Shown: piece by piece, positions 55,416 through 64,000 of the stretch | How the letters are laid out: the number at the start of each line of letters is the position of its first letter | How positions within the stretch are numbered: position 1 is the first letter of the stretch | Source: Microbulbifer variabilis | GTDB taxonomy: Bacteria > Pseudomonadota > Gammaproteobacteria > Pseudomonadales > Cellvibrionaceae | DNA length: 64,000 bases | Direction: 5' to 3' | Assembly (NCBI RefSeq): GCF_020524905.1 | Contig: NZ_JAIVKI010000014.1 | Span: forward strand, 62,001 to 126,000 | Made by a program: the position numbers and the translations under genes | The notes under the pieces: model-generated | Database searches by the model: none | The model's input: the letters and a program-made list of their open reading frames with translations, nothing else | What the model was told of the DNA's origin: nothing

Positions 55416-56546
55416 ATGAAAGCATTTCTCATAACTCTATTGGCAATGGCAATTTCTACTGCCTCTTATGCCGCAGACAACCTGGTCCTTGTAACCATCG
55501 ATGGCCTTCGCTGGCAAGAGGTGTTCAATGGATACGACCCTGAGCTTATCGATCACAAAAAATATACCGAAAATAAACAGCAATTGATTAAGCGCTTTGG
55601 CGGCAAATCTGTAGAAGAAAAACGCAAACAGTTATTGCCTTTTTTGTGGAGCACTGTAGAACAAAAAGGAACATTAGTTGGCAATCGTCATAAAAATTCC
55701 CTGGCCAATATCACTAACGGCTGGTGGTTTTCCTACCCTGGATATAATGAAATTTTAACCGGACGTGCGGATCCAAAAATAAATTCCAATGATCCAGTAC
55801 CCAATTTAAATATCACCTTTCTTGAATGGCTCAATAGCAAACCTCATTTTAAAAATCACGTGGCCGTTTTTGGCAGCTGGGGAGCTTTCTCAGCCATTAT
55901 CAACCGTGAACGCAGCGGTGTTTTTATCAATGCTGGACTAGAAACAGCAGACTGGCCACACCTTTCACAACGCGCTCGATTTCTTAATGAGCTTCAGGAA
56001 CAATTACCGGTGTTCTGGCCCGATGTAAGACCCGACGCCTTTACCTGGGGGCTGGCCAAGGAATACTTAATTCAGAAGAAACCCAGAGTACTGTATATCG
56101 CCCTGGGAGAAACCGATGATTTTGCCCACGATGAGCAGTATCACCAATACCTAGATTCAGCCCACCGCAGCGATGCTATCCTGGCCGACCTGTGGAAGAC
56201 TTTGCAATCCATTGAAGGCTATAGGGACAATACCAATTTGATCATTACAGTAGATCATGGACGCGGCAATGCAGCTGAGGCATGGCCGCACCACGCCAGT
56301 GGCCCAGCCCTAACCCAATACTTCGGTAATGCCGATCATCCACATAAAGATGGCATACCCGGGTCCGATGAAATCTGGCTGGCAACCCTGGGCCCGGACT
56401 TTAAAAGATTTGGGGAGCTATCTGGCGGCCCTACTCTTTACCAGAACCAAGTGGCCGCAACCGCGCTGCAGCTTCTGGAACTCAACCCCGAGGACTTTCA
56501 TAGGGAAGCGGGCCCTGTTATGGCCAGTCTTCTAAAGGAAAAATAA
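55416..56546 (+). CDS. Secreted alkaline-phosphatase-superfamily protein (nucleotide pyrophosphatase/phosphodiesterase-like)
   Basis: The ATG at 55416 with AAGGA upstream gives 376 residues. An in-frame ATG at 55395 adds seven without a ribosome site. The signal peptide ends near TASYAAD. The metal-binding aspartate is in LVTIDGLRWQEVFNGY. The nucleophile region is FSYPGYNEILTGRAD, with Ser or Thr as candidate. Further metal ligands are TDDFAHDEQYHQY and ITVDHGRG, with HHASGPA following. This set is that of type I phosphodiesterase/nucleotide pyrophosphatases and phosphatases with two zinc ions. The substrate is not evident, and the TonB receptor upstream suggests joint scavenging. Confidence 0.85.
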   Translation: MKAFLITLLAMAISTASYAADNLVLVTIDGLRWQEVFNGYDPELIDHKKYTENKQQLIKRFGGKSVEEKRKQLLPFLWSTVEQKGTLVGNRHKNSLANITNGWWFSYPGYNEILTGRADPKINSNDPVPNLNITFLEWLNSKPHFKNHVAVFGSWGAFSAIINRERSGVFINAGLETADWPHLSQRARFLNELQEQLPVFWPDVRPDAFTWGLAKEYLIQKKPRVLYIALGETDDFAHDEQYHQYLDSAHRSDAILADLWKTLQSIEGYRDNTNLIITVDHGRGNAAEAWPHHASGPALTQYFGNADHPHKDGIPGSDEIWLATLGPDFKRFGELSGGPTLYQNQVAATALQLLELNPEDFHREAGPVMASLLKEK

Positions 56547-56558
56547 CCTACAGCCACC

Positions 56559-56580
56559 GGGGGAGCGCCCATACTCCCCC
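56559..56580 (+). terminator. Hairpin after phosphatase gene
   Basis: GGGGGAG pairs with CTCCCCC around an eight-base loop, beginning about 12 bases past the stop and followed by TATTCCCTTT. Confidence 0.7.
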
Positions 56581-56723
56581 TATTCCCTTTACACTCCAAC
56601 CCAACTCAAGAGACGCACAAAAAATAGGCAATTCGTCTTTTGGAAACAGCTCACTAGCTGCAACGGCCCAGTTTCCGCATAATTAACGGCCGCACTCACA
56701 ACTGAACACCAATGGCCTGATGT

Positions 56724-57716
56724 ATGTGGTTTAAGAACCTTCGTATTTACCGCTTAACCAAAGAATTCTCCCTGGATGCCGAAAAATTAAACGAGCTTCT
56801 GGAAGCCCAGGCATTTGTGCCCTGCGGCAGCCAGGACAGCGCCCGCTACGGCTGGGTCTCTCCCCTGGGCCGACACGGCAGCCAGCTGGTACATGCCACC
56901 AATGGCTACCTGATGGTCTGCGCCAAGAAGCAGGAGAAAGTTCTACCAGCTGCTGTTATCAATGAGAAAGTGGAAGAGCTGGCCCAGGCGATTTCTGAGA
57001 AAGAGGCCCGCCAGGTGGGCCGTAAGGAACGTCAAAACCTCAAAGACGAAGTACTGTTGGAAATGCGCCCCAAGGCTTTTGCCCGCTCCCGACTGCACTA
57101 TGCCTATATCGCCCCGCAGGAGGGCTGGGTTGTGGTAGATGCTTCCTCTGCCTCCGCCGCTGAAGAGTTGCTGGAAAACCTGCGTGAGGCCATTAGCAGC
57201 CTCGCGGTAGTGCCACTATCAGCCAAAAACCTTCCTCAGCAGGCTATGACCCACTGGCTTACCGCTCCCGAGGCCCCCGTACAGTTTGATTTCGGCCACG
57301 AATGTGAACTGCGTGATCCAAAGGACAGCGGTAGCGTGATCCGCTGCAAAAACCAAGACCTATGTGCCGAGGAAATTCATAATCACCTGGTTGCCGGATT
57401 GCAGGTGCACAAGTTGGGGCTGGTTTGGCGCGGTGGGGTCGATTTCCTGGTAGATGATCAACTCTCCCTGAAACGGGTAAAGTTTAGCGATGAATTACTG
57501 GAAAAAGCAGATAACGCCGATGCCGAAAGTGCAGCACAGCGCTTCGATGCCGATTTCGCGGTAATGACATTGGAAATCTCAGCCTTGATCCGGGATCTGC
57601 TCAACGCCTTTGGTGGTATGAATACCGAATCTACCAGTGTAGAGGAGATTGTCGCCAAAGCCTCCCGCTCTGAAGCTGAAGACCTGGCGCGAGAAGTAGA
57701 AGAAGTGGTCTTTTAA
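56724..57716 (+). CDS. rdgC: Recombination-associated protein RdgC
   Basis: The 330-residue protein begins MWFKNLRIYRLTKEF, the unmistakable RdgC N-terminus, and carries FVPCGSQDSARYGWVSPLG and the central KEARQVGRKERQNLKDEV region. RdgC forms ring-shaped dimers that bind double-stranded DNA and restrain RecA-mediated recombination. It is slightly longer than the E. coli protein, with an extended C-terminus (LIRDLLNAFGGMNTE). It is convergent with gnd and is separated by a perfect stem-loop. Confidence 0.95.
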   Translation: MWFKNLRIYRLTKEFSLDAEKLNELLEAQAFVPCGSQDSARYGWVSPLGRHGSQLVHATNGYLMVCAKKQEKVLPAAVINEKVEELAQAISEKEARQVGRKERQNLKDEVLLEMRPKAFARSRLHYAYIAPQEGWVVVDASSASAAEELLENLREAISSLAVVPLSAKNLPQQAMTHWLTAPEAPVQFDFGHECELRDPKDSGSVIRCKNQDLCAEEIHNHLVAGLQVHKLGLVWRGGVDFLVDDQLSLKRVKFSDELLEKADNADAESAAQRFDADFAVMTLEISALIRDLLNAFGGMNTESTSVEEIVAKASRSEAEDLAREVEEVVF

Positions 57717-57789
57717 TACCTTTGTCTTACTGCCCAAATAGTACGCTTAGTGCTTTGAAGTAGGAACCAGCTACCAATTCACTGACCCA

Positions 57790-57811
57790 GAGTGGGGCGA
57801 AAGCCCCACTC
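57790..57811. terminator. GNRA-loop hairpin between rdgC and gnd
   Basis: Perfect nine-base arms GAGTGGGGC and GCCCCACTC close a GAAA tetraloop. It lies between convergent stops. T-runs are lacking on both sides. Confidence 0.7.
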
Positions 57812-57848
57812 AAGCCCAAAGTAGCAGCAGCTGACTTTTTAATCTCTA

Positions 57849-59369
57849 CTATATCTCTACAACCGGGCGACCTGGTTCACTCCACTGCACATGGTATTTG
57901 CGCTGCTCAGGCTGATCTACACGTGAAAAAGTATGAGCACCGAAGAAGTCCCGCTGCCCTTGCAACAAGTTGGCAGGCAGGGATTCCGAGCGGAAGGCGT
58001 CGTAATAACTTAGGGCCGAAGACAGCGCCGGCACCGGAATACCGTTCAGGGTTGCACTGGCAACCGCCTGACGCCAGTTAGCTTGGTGGTCAGCGATCTG
58101 CCGGATAAAAAAGTCATCTAATAACAAGTTGGAGAGCTTGGGATCCCGGCTGTAGGCATCACTGATGGACTGCAGGAATACCGCGCGGATAATACAGCCG
58201 GCACGCCAGATTCGTGCGATTTCCGAGAAGTTCAGCTGCCAGCCCTGCTCTCGCGCAGCCAGTTTCATCAGGTCAAAGCCCTGAGCGTATACGCAGATCT
58301 TGGCACAATAGAGAGCATCGTGTAGCTGTTGAATAACCTCCTCGCGTTGCTCTGCTGCCACCTGGGTAAGCTCCGGACCCTTAAGTTTCTTTGCGGCACG
58401 AGTGCGCAGAGTTTTGCGGGTAGATAGGGAGCGAGCGTAAACCGCTTCGGCAATGCTAGGCGCCGGGCATCCCACTTCCAGACTACTAATAGCAGTCCAA
58501 AGGCCTGTCCCCTTCTGGCCCGCACGATCCAGAATCACATCCACCAGCGGCTGTTCGGTAACGGAATCCAGGGTAGACAGCACTTCCGCACTGATATTAA
58601 TTAGATAGCTGTTCAATGGACCGCGATTCCACTCACGGAATACTTCGGCAATTTCCGAAGGTGACATCGCCAGGGCACTGCGCATCACATGGTAAGCCTC
58701 GCAGATCATTTGCATATCCGCGTACTCAATGCCGTTATGCACCATTTTCACATAGTGTCCGGAGCCAATAGGGCCGATATAAGCCGCACAGGGCTCCCCT
58801 TCGTTCACCGGATTACCTGGCTCAAAGCGTTCGATGGGCTGACCACTGGCCTTGTCTACCTTGGCTGAGATCGCGTGCCAAACAGGCTCGATACGACTCC
58901 AGGCGTAGCGATCACCACTGGGCATCAAAGACGGCCCAAAACGCGCACCCACCTCACCACCGGATACCGCTGTAGTGAAGAAAATCAGCTTACCTTCATA
59001 GCGCTTAGCACGCTCTACCGAGTCGGTCCAAAGGCTGTTGCCTGTATCCACAACAATATCATCGGCCTTGAGACCGGCATCCAGAAGCTTGCTACAGACA
59101 TCATCTACTGGAGCTCCTGCAGGCACAGAGAGAATGATCAGGTGCGGTGCTTTCACCTTAGCCAACAACTCGGTGTATGAATTACAGATTTCTATACGCG
59201 CAGGTTGATCACCACGTTCTTTTTTGTCCTGCTCCAGCAGTGCATTGAGCCGGTTGTGATCCAGGTCGAAGGCGCAGACCCTATAGCCGTTGTCGGCCAG
59301 GTTCAGGATCAGGTTCTTACCCATCACACCGGCGCCAATAAAGCCAATGTCGCACTGTGAATCAGACAT
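57849..59369 (-). CDS. gnd: 6-phosphogluconate dehydrogenase, decarboxylating
   Basis: The ATG at 59369 with GGAG at seven bases gives 506 residues. The frame runs upstream to 59483 without family similarity. The N-terminal Rossmann motif is IGFIGAGVMGKNLILNLADN, with NADP selectivity residues following. The substrate region contains SGGEVGARFGPSLMPSG and YVKMVHNGIEYADMQ, the standard 6-PGDH signature with catalytic Lys and Glu. Downstream the helical domain ends in the C-terminal tail HTFSRVDQPE. It makes ribulose 5-phosphate in the oxidative pentose phosphate pathway. No zwf neighbour is present. Confidence 0.95.
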   Translation of the reverse strand: MSDSQCDIGFIGAGVMGKNLILNLADNGYRVCAFDLDHNRLNALLEQDKKERGDQPARIEICNSYTELLAKVKAPHLIILSVPAGAPVDDVCSKLLDAGLKADDIVVDTGNSLWTDSVERAKRYEGKLIFFTTAVSGGEVGARFGPSLMPSGDRYAWSRIEPVWHAISAKVDKASGQPIERFEPGNPVNEGEPCAAYIGPIGSGHYVKMVHNGIEYADMQMICEAYHVMRSALAMSPSEIAEVFREWNRGPLNSYLINISAEVLSTLDSVTEQPLVDVILDRAGQKGTGLWTAISSLEVGCPAPSIAEAVYARSLSTRKTLRTRAAKKLKGPELTQVAAEQREEVIQQLHDALYCAKICVYAQGFDLMKLAAREQGWQLNFSEIARIWRAGCIIRAVFLQSISDAYSRDPKLSNLLLDDFFIRQIADHQANWRQAVASATLNGIPVPALSSALSYYDAFRSESLPANLLQGQRDFFGAHTFSRVDQPEQRKYHVQWSEPGRPVVEI

Positions 59370-60067
59370 CAAATTCTCCGTATTAAGATAGGGGGCTTTC
59401 AGGGGCGCGGAGTATAGCAATAGGAATCGAGGGTCGGGAGAGTAAAAACTCATCAAAGTAGCCTCTCTCATCCTTAAACACACCGCCTGTCACACTAGCT
59501 ACCTAGAGAGTTTTAGCGGCTCACTACGGTTAAGTACAGAAAATTGACAGGCCTCTCCAGCACGGTGCCACCAAAAGCCAATTAGGAAGGCTTGCGAGTA
59601 AATAGAATTGAAATCATGAACGCCAGTGACTAGCCGTGCTGCAGAAATTACTGCAGAGAGCCTAACAGAAAGAAAACCCGAGCAATCTTAGTAGCCATTT
59701 ATGCAAGAGTTACAAGAAATCGTATTGGGGGTTATTGGCAGTTTCCGTTATGTCCTTGGCTTTTTGGGCGGGGCACAGCCAATATTTTGTTTTTTTAAAG
59801 TCTCTAGGATCATTTCACATCCCTTTTACGGAAAAGCATCACCTTCCAAGCACTCTATAAGGGGCTTGGAAGGTACAGAATCATCCCAAAATTATTAAAG
59901 ACCCAATCTTTAAGCTATACCCCCTAAGTAATTAACAACCATGTATTTTCAGCGCAATAACAAACTCCAGAGTTTTGCTTTTAACCAGGGGTCTACTCTG
60001 GAAACTAACACGATCTGAAGCTATTCATAAAAATAGAGGCTTGGAGGGCTATCCAAGAAAATTCCTG
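59370..60067. other. Gene-free interval with a long perfect inverted repeat
   Basis: About 700 bases. It carries the gnd promoter at its left end. A 65-codon plus frame at 59701 has no supporting features. The main structure is the inverted repeat at 59841-59874. Confidence 0.45.
59841..59874. repeat. Perfect inverted repeat, 11-base arms
   Basis: ACCTTCCAAGC and GCTTGGAAGGT are exact reverse complements separated by 12 bases, in a gene-free gap. The nearest annotated genes end or start more than 190 bases away, and no T-run follows, so it is not an obvious terminator. Confidence 0.75.
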
Positions 60068-61243
60068 CTACTTTTCTCCATGCACCAAGGCTTCTTTAAA
60101 AACGGGGTAAATATCCTTAAAGGCTAAGTTTGCATCAACATTTGCACTATTAAAAGTAACACCAATTGCACGCCCTTTATCCGCAAAGATCAAAGCATAG
60201 CTTAGGAAAGTGCCACCGGAACCTGAATGGGTACTGACTCGCCCCAGCCCTTCTTTGAACTTACTGCCCCATCCCATAGGAAAGCGGTTATCTTTTGCTT
60301 CACCAAAATGCAACAACTGACAATATTCTTGAGTCAATACTTTAGATTGCCCCTGCAAGCACCTCAAGTTCTCCATAAGCCATTTTTCATAATCCAGTGC
60401 AGACAAACTGAGATCACCAGCCGGGCCGAGAATAGTAGGTATGGTATTCTCCCCATTAGGATCGTCAGGAACAAGTTGACCGTCTTTACCAGGGATATGC
60501 CCATACACACCCCTACTATCATGTTTACCGGGCCAGCCGAAAATCGCATTAATTTCCAGAGGCTTGAAAACAAACTCTGTCATCAACTCCTCCCAGGGCT
60601 TACCGCTAACCTTTTCTAGCATGGAAGCAGCAAGCACATATCCAGCATTTGAGTATCTGATCTCTTTGCCATCTGCCGCAGGTGAGGGAGGAAGCTCCAA
60701 CATTTTGTAAACAAAATCCTTCCTAAGCTCCATTGCCTTTTTGGGGGAAAGTTTAGTATCCATAAATTGAGTTGGGATTTCAGAAAATTCTTCCTCCTCA
60801 GTCATTGGTTTTATCCAGGCACGATGGGAAAGAAGATTAGAAAGTGTTGCCTGGCCATAGTTATTAGCGTTCTCTTTCGGTATCTCAGGAAAGATTTCGG
60901 CAACATGAGTGTCCCAATCAATCTTTCCCTTCATGACAAAAATAGCTGCCAAATAAGCGGTAAACGCTTTGGTGTTAGAACCAATATGCATGGGATCGGC
61001 AAAAGAAACTGGAAGTTCACCACCGACCACTCTTGTGCCCCTGACCCCTTGATAGATTACTTCTTCTGGGGATACAAAGACCCACGAAATAGCTGGTACA
61101 TTATATTCGGAGATAGCCTTATCAAGTGCTGCGTCAAATAAAGCTTCTGCCTTAATATCAGAGCTCTCTGCATCAGCAAAACAAGCTGAATAGCTTAGCA
61201 AGGCGATTAAAGCCGATATAAATGTAAAACCCCTCTCCGACAT
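60068..61243 (-). CDS. Exported serine hydrolase of the beta-lactamase / penicillin-binding-protein fold
   Basis: The 391-residue protein has a signal peptide (FTFISALIALLSYSACFADA) and the three active-site motifs of class C beta-lactamase-like serine hydrolases. These are SxxK in GSNTKAFTAYL near residue 95, YxN in RYSNAGYVLAA, and a C-terminal HSGSGG in place of KTG. The last replacement is common in esterase and peptidase members (EstB, D-aminopeptidase, LACTB-like), so it need not confer drug resistance. GAGGAG lies six bases before the ATG. It is isolated in an AT-rich region. Confidence 0.87.
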   Translation of the reverse strand: MSERGFTFISALIALLSYSACFADAESSDIKAEALFDAALDKAISEYNVPAISWVFVSPEEVIYQGVRGTRVVGGELPVSFADPMHIGSNTKAFTAYLAAIFVMKGKIDWDTHVAEIFPEIPKENANNYGQATLSNLLSHRAWIKPMTEEEEFSEIPTQFMDTKLSPKKAMELRKDFVYKMLELPPSPAADGKEIRYSNAGYVLAASMLEKVSGKPWEELMTEFVFKPLEINAIFGWPGKHDSRGVYGHIPGKDGQLVPDDPNGENTIPTILGPAGDLSLSALDYEKWLMENLRCLQGQSKVLTQEYCQLLHFGEAKDNRFPMGWGSKFKEGLGRVSTHSGSGGTFLSYALIFADKGRAIGVTFNSANVDANLAFKDIYPVFKEALVHGEK

Positions 61244-62008
61244 ACAAACTCCTCTTATATAAAAAACTTATCACAATAGATCTGAAATCATCATCAAAAA
61301 TGACTCAGGCCGAAAATGGATTTAAAAACAGAGCTTAACTTAACAAGTCATATCAACTAAAAACCCAAGATAGCAACTGATTTTACATCAATTCAAAACC
61401 CAATTAACAGGTTTATAAATTTTTTGATCGCTTATTTCAGTCAACCCACCAGATCTAATAGACAGAATTCCGGGCAAATCATCAATATAGAATTTTAGAA
61501 AAACTATTGCACCAATAAATGCTTAACCAGCGCCAAAGACATTTAAATAAGCAGCAATAAAGATAAAAGGTCTATCTGGACTCATTTAGAGTAGAGTTAA
61601 CTACAAATACCCAATCCTTTCCAAACTTATAAAACTCCCCAACCACACCATATTGCGCCATTTTATTTATCGCGCCAAACAACAAAACAATTACCCTTTC
61701 CACACCACTTATTAACAAGTTGACTTTGAAATTCAAATGCAGCACAAAAAATCCAAAATCATCTAAAGCATATGGAAAAGCTTTAAGCCAATAGTCTTTT
61801 GAAGTAAGAAAATATGCAAAATTTCAGTTTCATATATCTTATACAACAAAAAACCAATAACTCTTACAAACAATAATCTCACGTCGATTTTTACTGCCAG
61901 GCTCCCCCCATCTTATCAGCAACGTCGTCCTTAATTATGAAAGGACTTCCTTTCCATCGATGATGCTACGTTAAAAACATATAACTTAGGTTTGAGGAAA
62001 TTATTATT
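61244..62008. other. AT-rich gene-free interval before the PraB-like gene
   Basis: About 765 bases of markedly AT-rich sequence with no supported frame. It must hold the promoters of both divergent genes. The only clear structure is a short dyad at 61939-61954, described separately. Confidence 0.5.
61939..61954. promoter_or_regulatory. Candidate operator upstream of the PraB-like gene
   Basis: Seven-base arms GAAAGGA and TCCTTTC are separated by two bases (CT), about 55-70 bases upstream of the ATG at 62009. The position suits a regulator-binding site or a 5'-leader hairpin. No regulator is known. Confidence 0.35.
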
Positions 62009-62491
62009 ATGAAAAAGATCCTTACTGCAGCCACTCTCTGTATCGCCACCGCAGGACTAACTGGTTTGGCTAGTGCAGCAACTTGGTCGCCATCTGGCGC
62101 TATCGCCCTGGCGAATGTTGGAAACTTAACAGTCAAAAAAGGTATTCAGCTCACCTGTTCTCTATCTGGTAGTGTCAACTCAACAGGAGCAGATGCATCA
62201 GTAGGAAGCTTGGCACTATCAGGAGGTTTTTTGAATATGTGCAACAGGGTTACTTTTAACAACTTACCGTACGAATTGGTTGGGGATGCCAACAATAATG
62301 TTACTTTAAAGAATGTGTCTGTTGCCGCTGTAACAGGCAATTGCGCGGGTGATCTTGTGGGCACATTTAATCAAGGAAATGGAAGAATTACTTTTAACAA
62401 CGCTCAGATTCCAAGCTCCGGCAGTGGGAGTGCTTGTGTTATTAACGGTGTCATTTCAACCAATCCACAGTCATCCTTTACCGTCCCCTAG
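62009..62491 (+). CDS. PraA/PraB-like secreted protein
   Basis: The 160-residue protein has GAGGAAAT upstream of its ATG and a signal peptide ending GLASAAT. The mature part is rich in Gly, Ser, Asn and Thr, is predicted all-beta and has four cysteines (LTCSLSG, NMCNRV, GNCAGD, SACVIN) that could form two disulfides. The pattern of a Pro/Gly start, Cys in an LTC element, Gly-Cys-like turn and C-terminal SxFTVP resembles the PraB/PraA proteins linked to alkane oxidation and biofilm matrix in pseudomonads. This resemblance is from memory of the family pattern, and no alkane gene lies nearby. Confidence 0.6.
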   Translation: MKKILTAATLCIATAGLTGLASAATWSPSGAIALANVGNLTVKKGIQLTCSLSGSVNSTGADASVGSLALSGGFLNMCNRVTFNNLPYELVGDANNNVTLKNVSVAAVTGNCAGDLVGTFNQGNGRITFNNAQIPSSGSGSACVINGVISTNPQSSFTVP

Positions 62492-62518
62492 AGAGAACCA
62501 GTTAATTGAGACCAAGAC

Positions 62519-62551
62519 ATATCGCTAGTTTTGGCTAGCGATATTTCTTTA
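62519..62551 (+). terminator. Intrinsic terminator after the PraB-like gene
   Basis: Perfect ten-base arms ATATCGCTAG and CTAGCGATAT around a six-base loop, followed by TTCTTTATA. It starts 27 bases after the stop. Confidence 0.8.
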
Positions 62552-62817
62552 TAAGAACTCAACAAATCTTTATGTACTACCCACCTCCTACATCTAATCC
62601 TATCAGCAATCTTCCTTAGGGATTTCTGCCGTTTTTATATAAACCTCTAAGGCTAATAGCAAGAAGACCACAAGGATAATCGCCAACAGATGCCTAATAG
62701 CAACACGAAGTTATTTAAAATACTACAACAAACTGAAAAAATATTACGTTTCAGTTTGCTGCAGTACTTAAGAATAGATCATCCAATTAGTAATAATTAA
62801 TTAGAGACCCATAAATA
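62552..62817. other. Gene-free interval before the second TonB receptor
   Basis: Together with the preceding terminator this forms a gap of about 325 bases between the PraB-like stop and the convergent receptor stop. No gene or further strong structure is seen. The AT-rich stretch near 62690-62810 has no clear signal. Confidence 0.4.
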
Positions 62818-64000
62818 TTAGAATCCTTTACTGATGTTAAAGCCGACTATACGCGGCTCCAAGGTAAAGACATTAGTGGTCAGGCCTGAGTCATCACTAT
62901 TGGTAAACAAGTCTGTGATAGGCGAATCATCAAAGATGTTCTTCACATAGAGCTGCATATACAGCTCTGAATTAGGGTTACTCAAACTAACAGAGGCATT
63001 CAGATTGCTCCACGCTTTTAGGCGATCATATCCGGTGTTATACACACGCGCATAACTCTCAGATTGCCGATAGTAATCAGCGCGTAGGGTAAGATCCCAG
63101 TCTTGAATAGGTATAGTGTGCTCCATGCCTAAATTTATTGTGAAGTGCGGAGCATTAGGAAGCTCATTACCACTCAAGTCTGCCGCAAAACCTCGCCCTC
63201 CATTTGGTGCATCGGTAAGCGGGTTGTAGGGATCAACACCGTAATAAAGATCCCAGCGATACCAGGGTGGAGCTTCAATTTCAGGGGTAAATGATCCGTA
63301 CCGGGCAGAGCCTGAACACAATGACCAGATTGCCAATGCATTTTCTTCAGCTGCTGCAAGCTCAGCCAGTTCTACCGGTGCAATGCAATTAGAAGGTACT
63401 TGGATACTGGGGCGTACCAGAACCCAATCTTCATTGCCCTGGGTACGATTCATCACATCGACAGATTCCTCACCATCCGCAATACGAGTTTTCAAATACC
63501 CTAGATTCATGTCGACTCGAGTATTACTACTGAGTTGCCAAGCCAACTCCAGCTCCAACCCCATACTTTCAGCATCAAAGTTTTCATTAAGGGAAATACG
63601 GTCGACGATCTGAGAAACCTGGTAATCCTTATAATCATAATAAAATGCGCTGGCATTCAATGTCAGGCTACCATCTAAAAGAATATTTTTTGTACCAAAC
63701 TCAATAGCATTAACATATTCAGGATCAAAAGCATCTTCAAGAGGTTGGAATTGCACAACCGTAGGATCAATATCGGCACGAGGTGGATTGGTACCACCTC
63801 CCTTATAACCATGTGCAAAGGAGAAATAGAACATCGTATCGTCAGTAAATGGTGTGTCCGTACGCCAATCCAATATTGCTCTTCCGGTAAACTCCTGCCA
63901 ATCTTGTGTAACTTGGCTTTCCGATGGATACCCTCGGTAGCTGAGGCCTCCAGTTAATTCACCTGAGTCAATCTCACCGGTCTCTGAATTCAGCTGAGTA
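62818..64000 (-). CDS. TonB-dependent receptor, C-terminal part (cut by right edge)
   Basis: On the minus strand an open frame of about 394 codons continues past the right edge. Its N-terminal part, including any plug domain, lies outside. The sequence shows strands of an outer-membrane barrel. It includes FYFSFAHGYKGGGTNPPRA and FDPEYVNAIEFGTKNILLDG, which is the conserved late-barrel motif of siderophore and catechol-type receptors. It then has NIFDDSPITDLF and ends RIVGFNISKGF with the terminal Phe. The internal TTG at 63873 is not a start, because the frame is open upstream through 64000. The ligand is unknown. Confidence 0.9.
   Translation of the reverse strand, partial: TQLNSETGEIDSGELTGGLSYRGYPSESQVTQDWQEFTGRAILDWRTDTPFTDDTMFYFSFAHGYKGGGTNPPRADIDPTVVQFQPLEDAFDPEYVNAIEFGTKNILLDGSLTLNASAFYYDYKDYQVSQIVDRISLNENFDAESMGLELELAWQLSSNTRVDMNLGYLKTRIADGEESVDVMNRTQGNEDWVLVRPSIQVPSNCIAPVELAELAAAEENALAIWSLCSGSARYGSFTPEIEAPPWYRWDLYYGVDPYNPLTDAPNGGRGFAADLSGNELPNAPHFTINLGMEHTIPIQDWDLTLRADYYRQSESYARVYNTGYDRLKAWSNLNASVSLSNPNSELYMQLYVKNIFDDSPITDLFTNSDDSGLTTNVFTLEPRIVGFNISKGF

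Noticed and set aside
59701..59898. 65-residue frame spanning the orphan inverted repeat
   Set aside because: No ribosome site or known motif, and the inverted repeat inside it argues against coding selection.
60068..61243. Antibiotic-resistance beta-lactamase
   Set aside because: The third motif is HSGSGG and not KTG, so an esterase or peptidase role is equally likely. No resistance claim is justified.
1..64000. tRNA, rRNA, CRISPR, integrase or transposase genes
   Set aside because: No tRNA-like cloverleaf, direct-repeat array or recombinase motif was seen in reading both strands. A dedicated scan was not possible.

Overview
The window is chromosomal DNA of a Gram-negative gammaproteobacterium. 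Gene order around pheA-serC-gyrA and ubiG-mupP-yciK matches the conserved pseudomonad-type locus. The TonB-dependent receptors, a PagL-like deacylase, a phosphate-selective-type porin, RdgC and a PraB-like secreted protein suggest a marine Cellvibrionales-type organism such as Microbulbifer. That assignment is inference from gene content and was not checked by search. No rRNA, tRNA, CRISPR array, insertion sequence or prophage was seen.

Bases 1-6000 are a minus-strand block: a TyrA-AroA fusion cut by the left edge, pheA, serC and gyrA, covering aromatic and serine biosynthesis plus DNA gyrase. Bases 6180-9940 run the other way with an MTA/SAH-type deaminase, ubiG, mupP and yciK. From 10 to 17 kb lie small exported proteins, an unusual sigma-70 factor with a TTG start, a PagL-like lipid A deacylase, a GT4 glycosyltransferase (also TTG start), a TraB/GumN protein and a porin. 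At 16.9-21.2 kb a 1185-residue indolepyruvate oxidoreductase is divergent from an Lrp/AsnC regulator.

Bases 21.3-26.5 kb hold a shikimate-kinase-like protein, a hexapeptide acyltransferase, a CmcI-like methyltransferase and a translationally coupled trio (GT4, methyltransferase, QW-repeat toroid protein). This is the best candidate for an undescribed glycan or glycolipid pathway. At 27-30 kb are a gamma-glutamylpolyamine-synthetase-like enzyme and a class III aminotransferase, consistent with polyamine catabolism. Next come a patatin-GntR pair, a VOC enzyme, a kynureninase-like PLP enzyme, a SIMPL lipoprotein, an exported amidohydrolase, a GST, an M16 lipoprotein peptidase, leucine-type dehydrogenase, RNase II and PepD.

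After 45 kb the DNA becomes more AT-rich and accessory, with long gene-free gaps. It carries a YceK-type lipoprotein, a GNAT/PuuE-like coupled pair next to a penicillin-V-acylase-type Ntn hydrolase, and an unrecognised three-gene membrane unit (hydrolase, lipoprotein, helical protein). A TonB receptor followed by a secreted phosphodiesterase/phosphatase comes next, then rdgC, gnd, a serine beta-lactamase-family hydrolase, a PraB-like secreted protein and the C-terminal part of a second TonB receptor at the right edge. Many convergent gene pairs are separated by clear hairpins.
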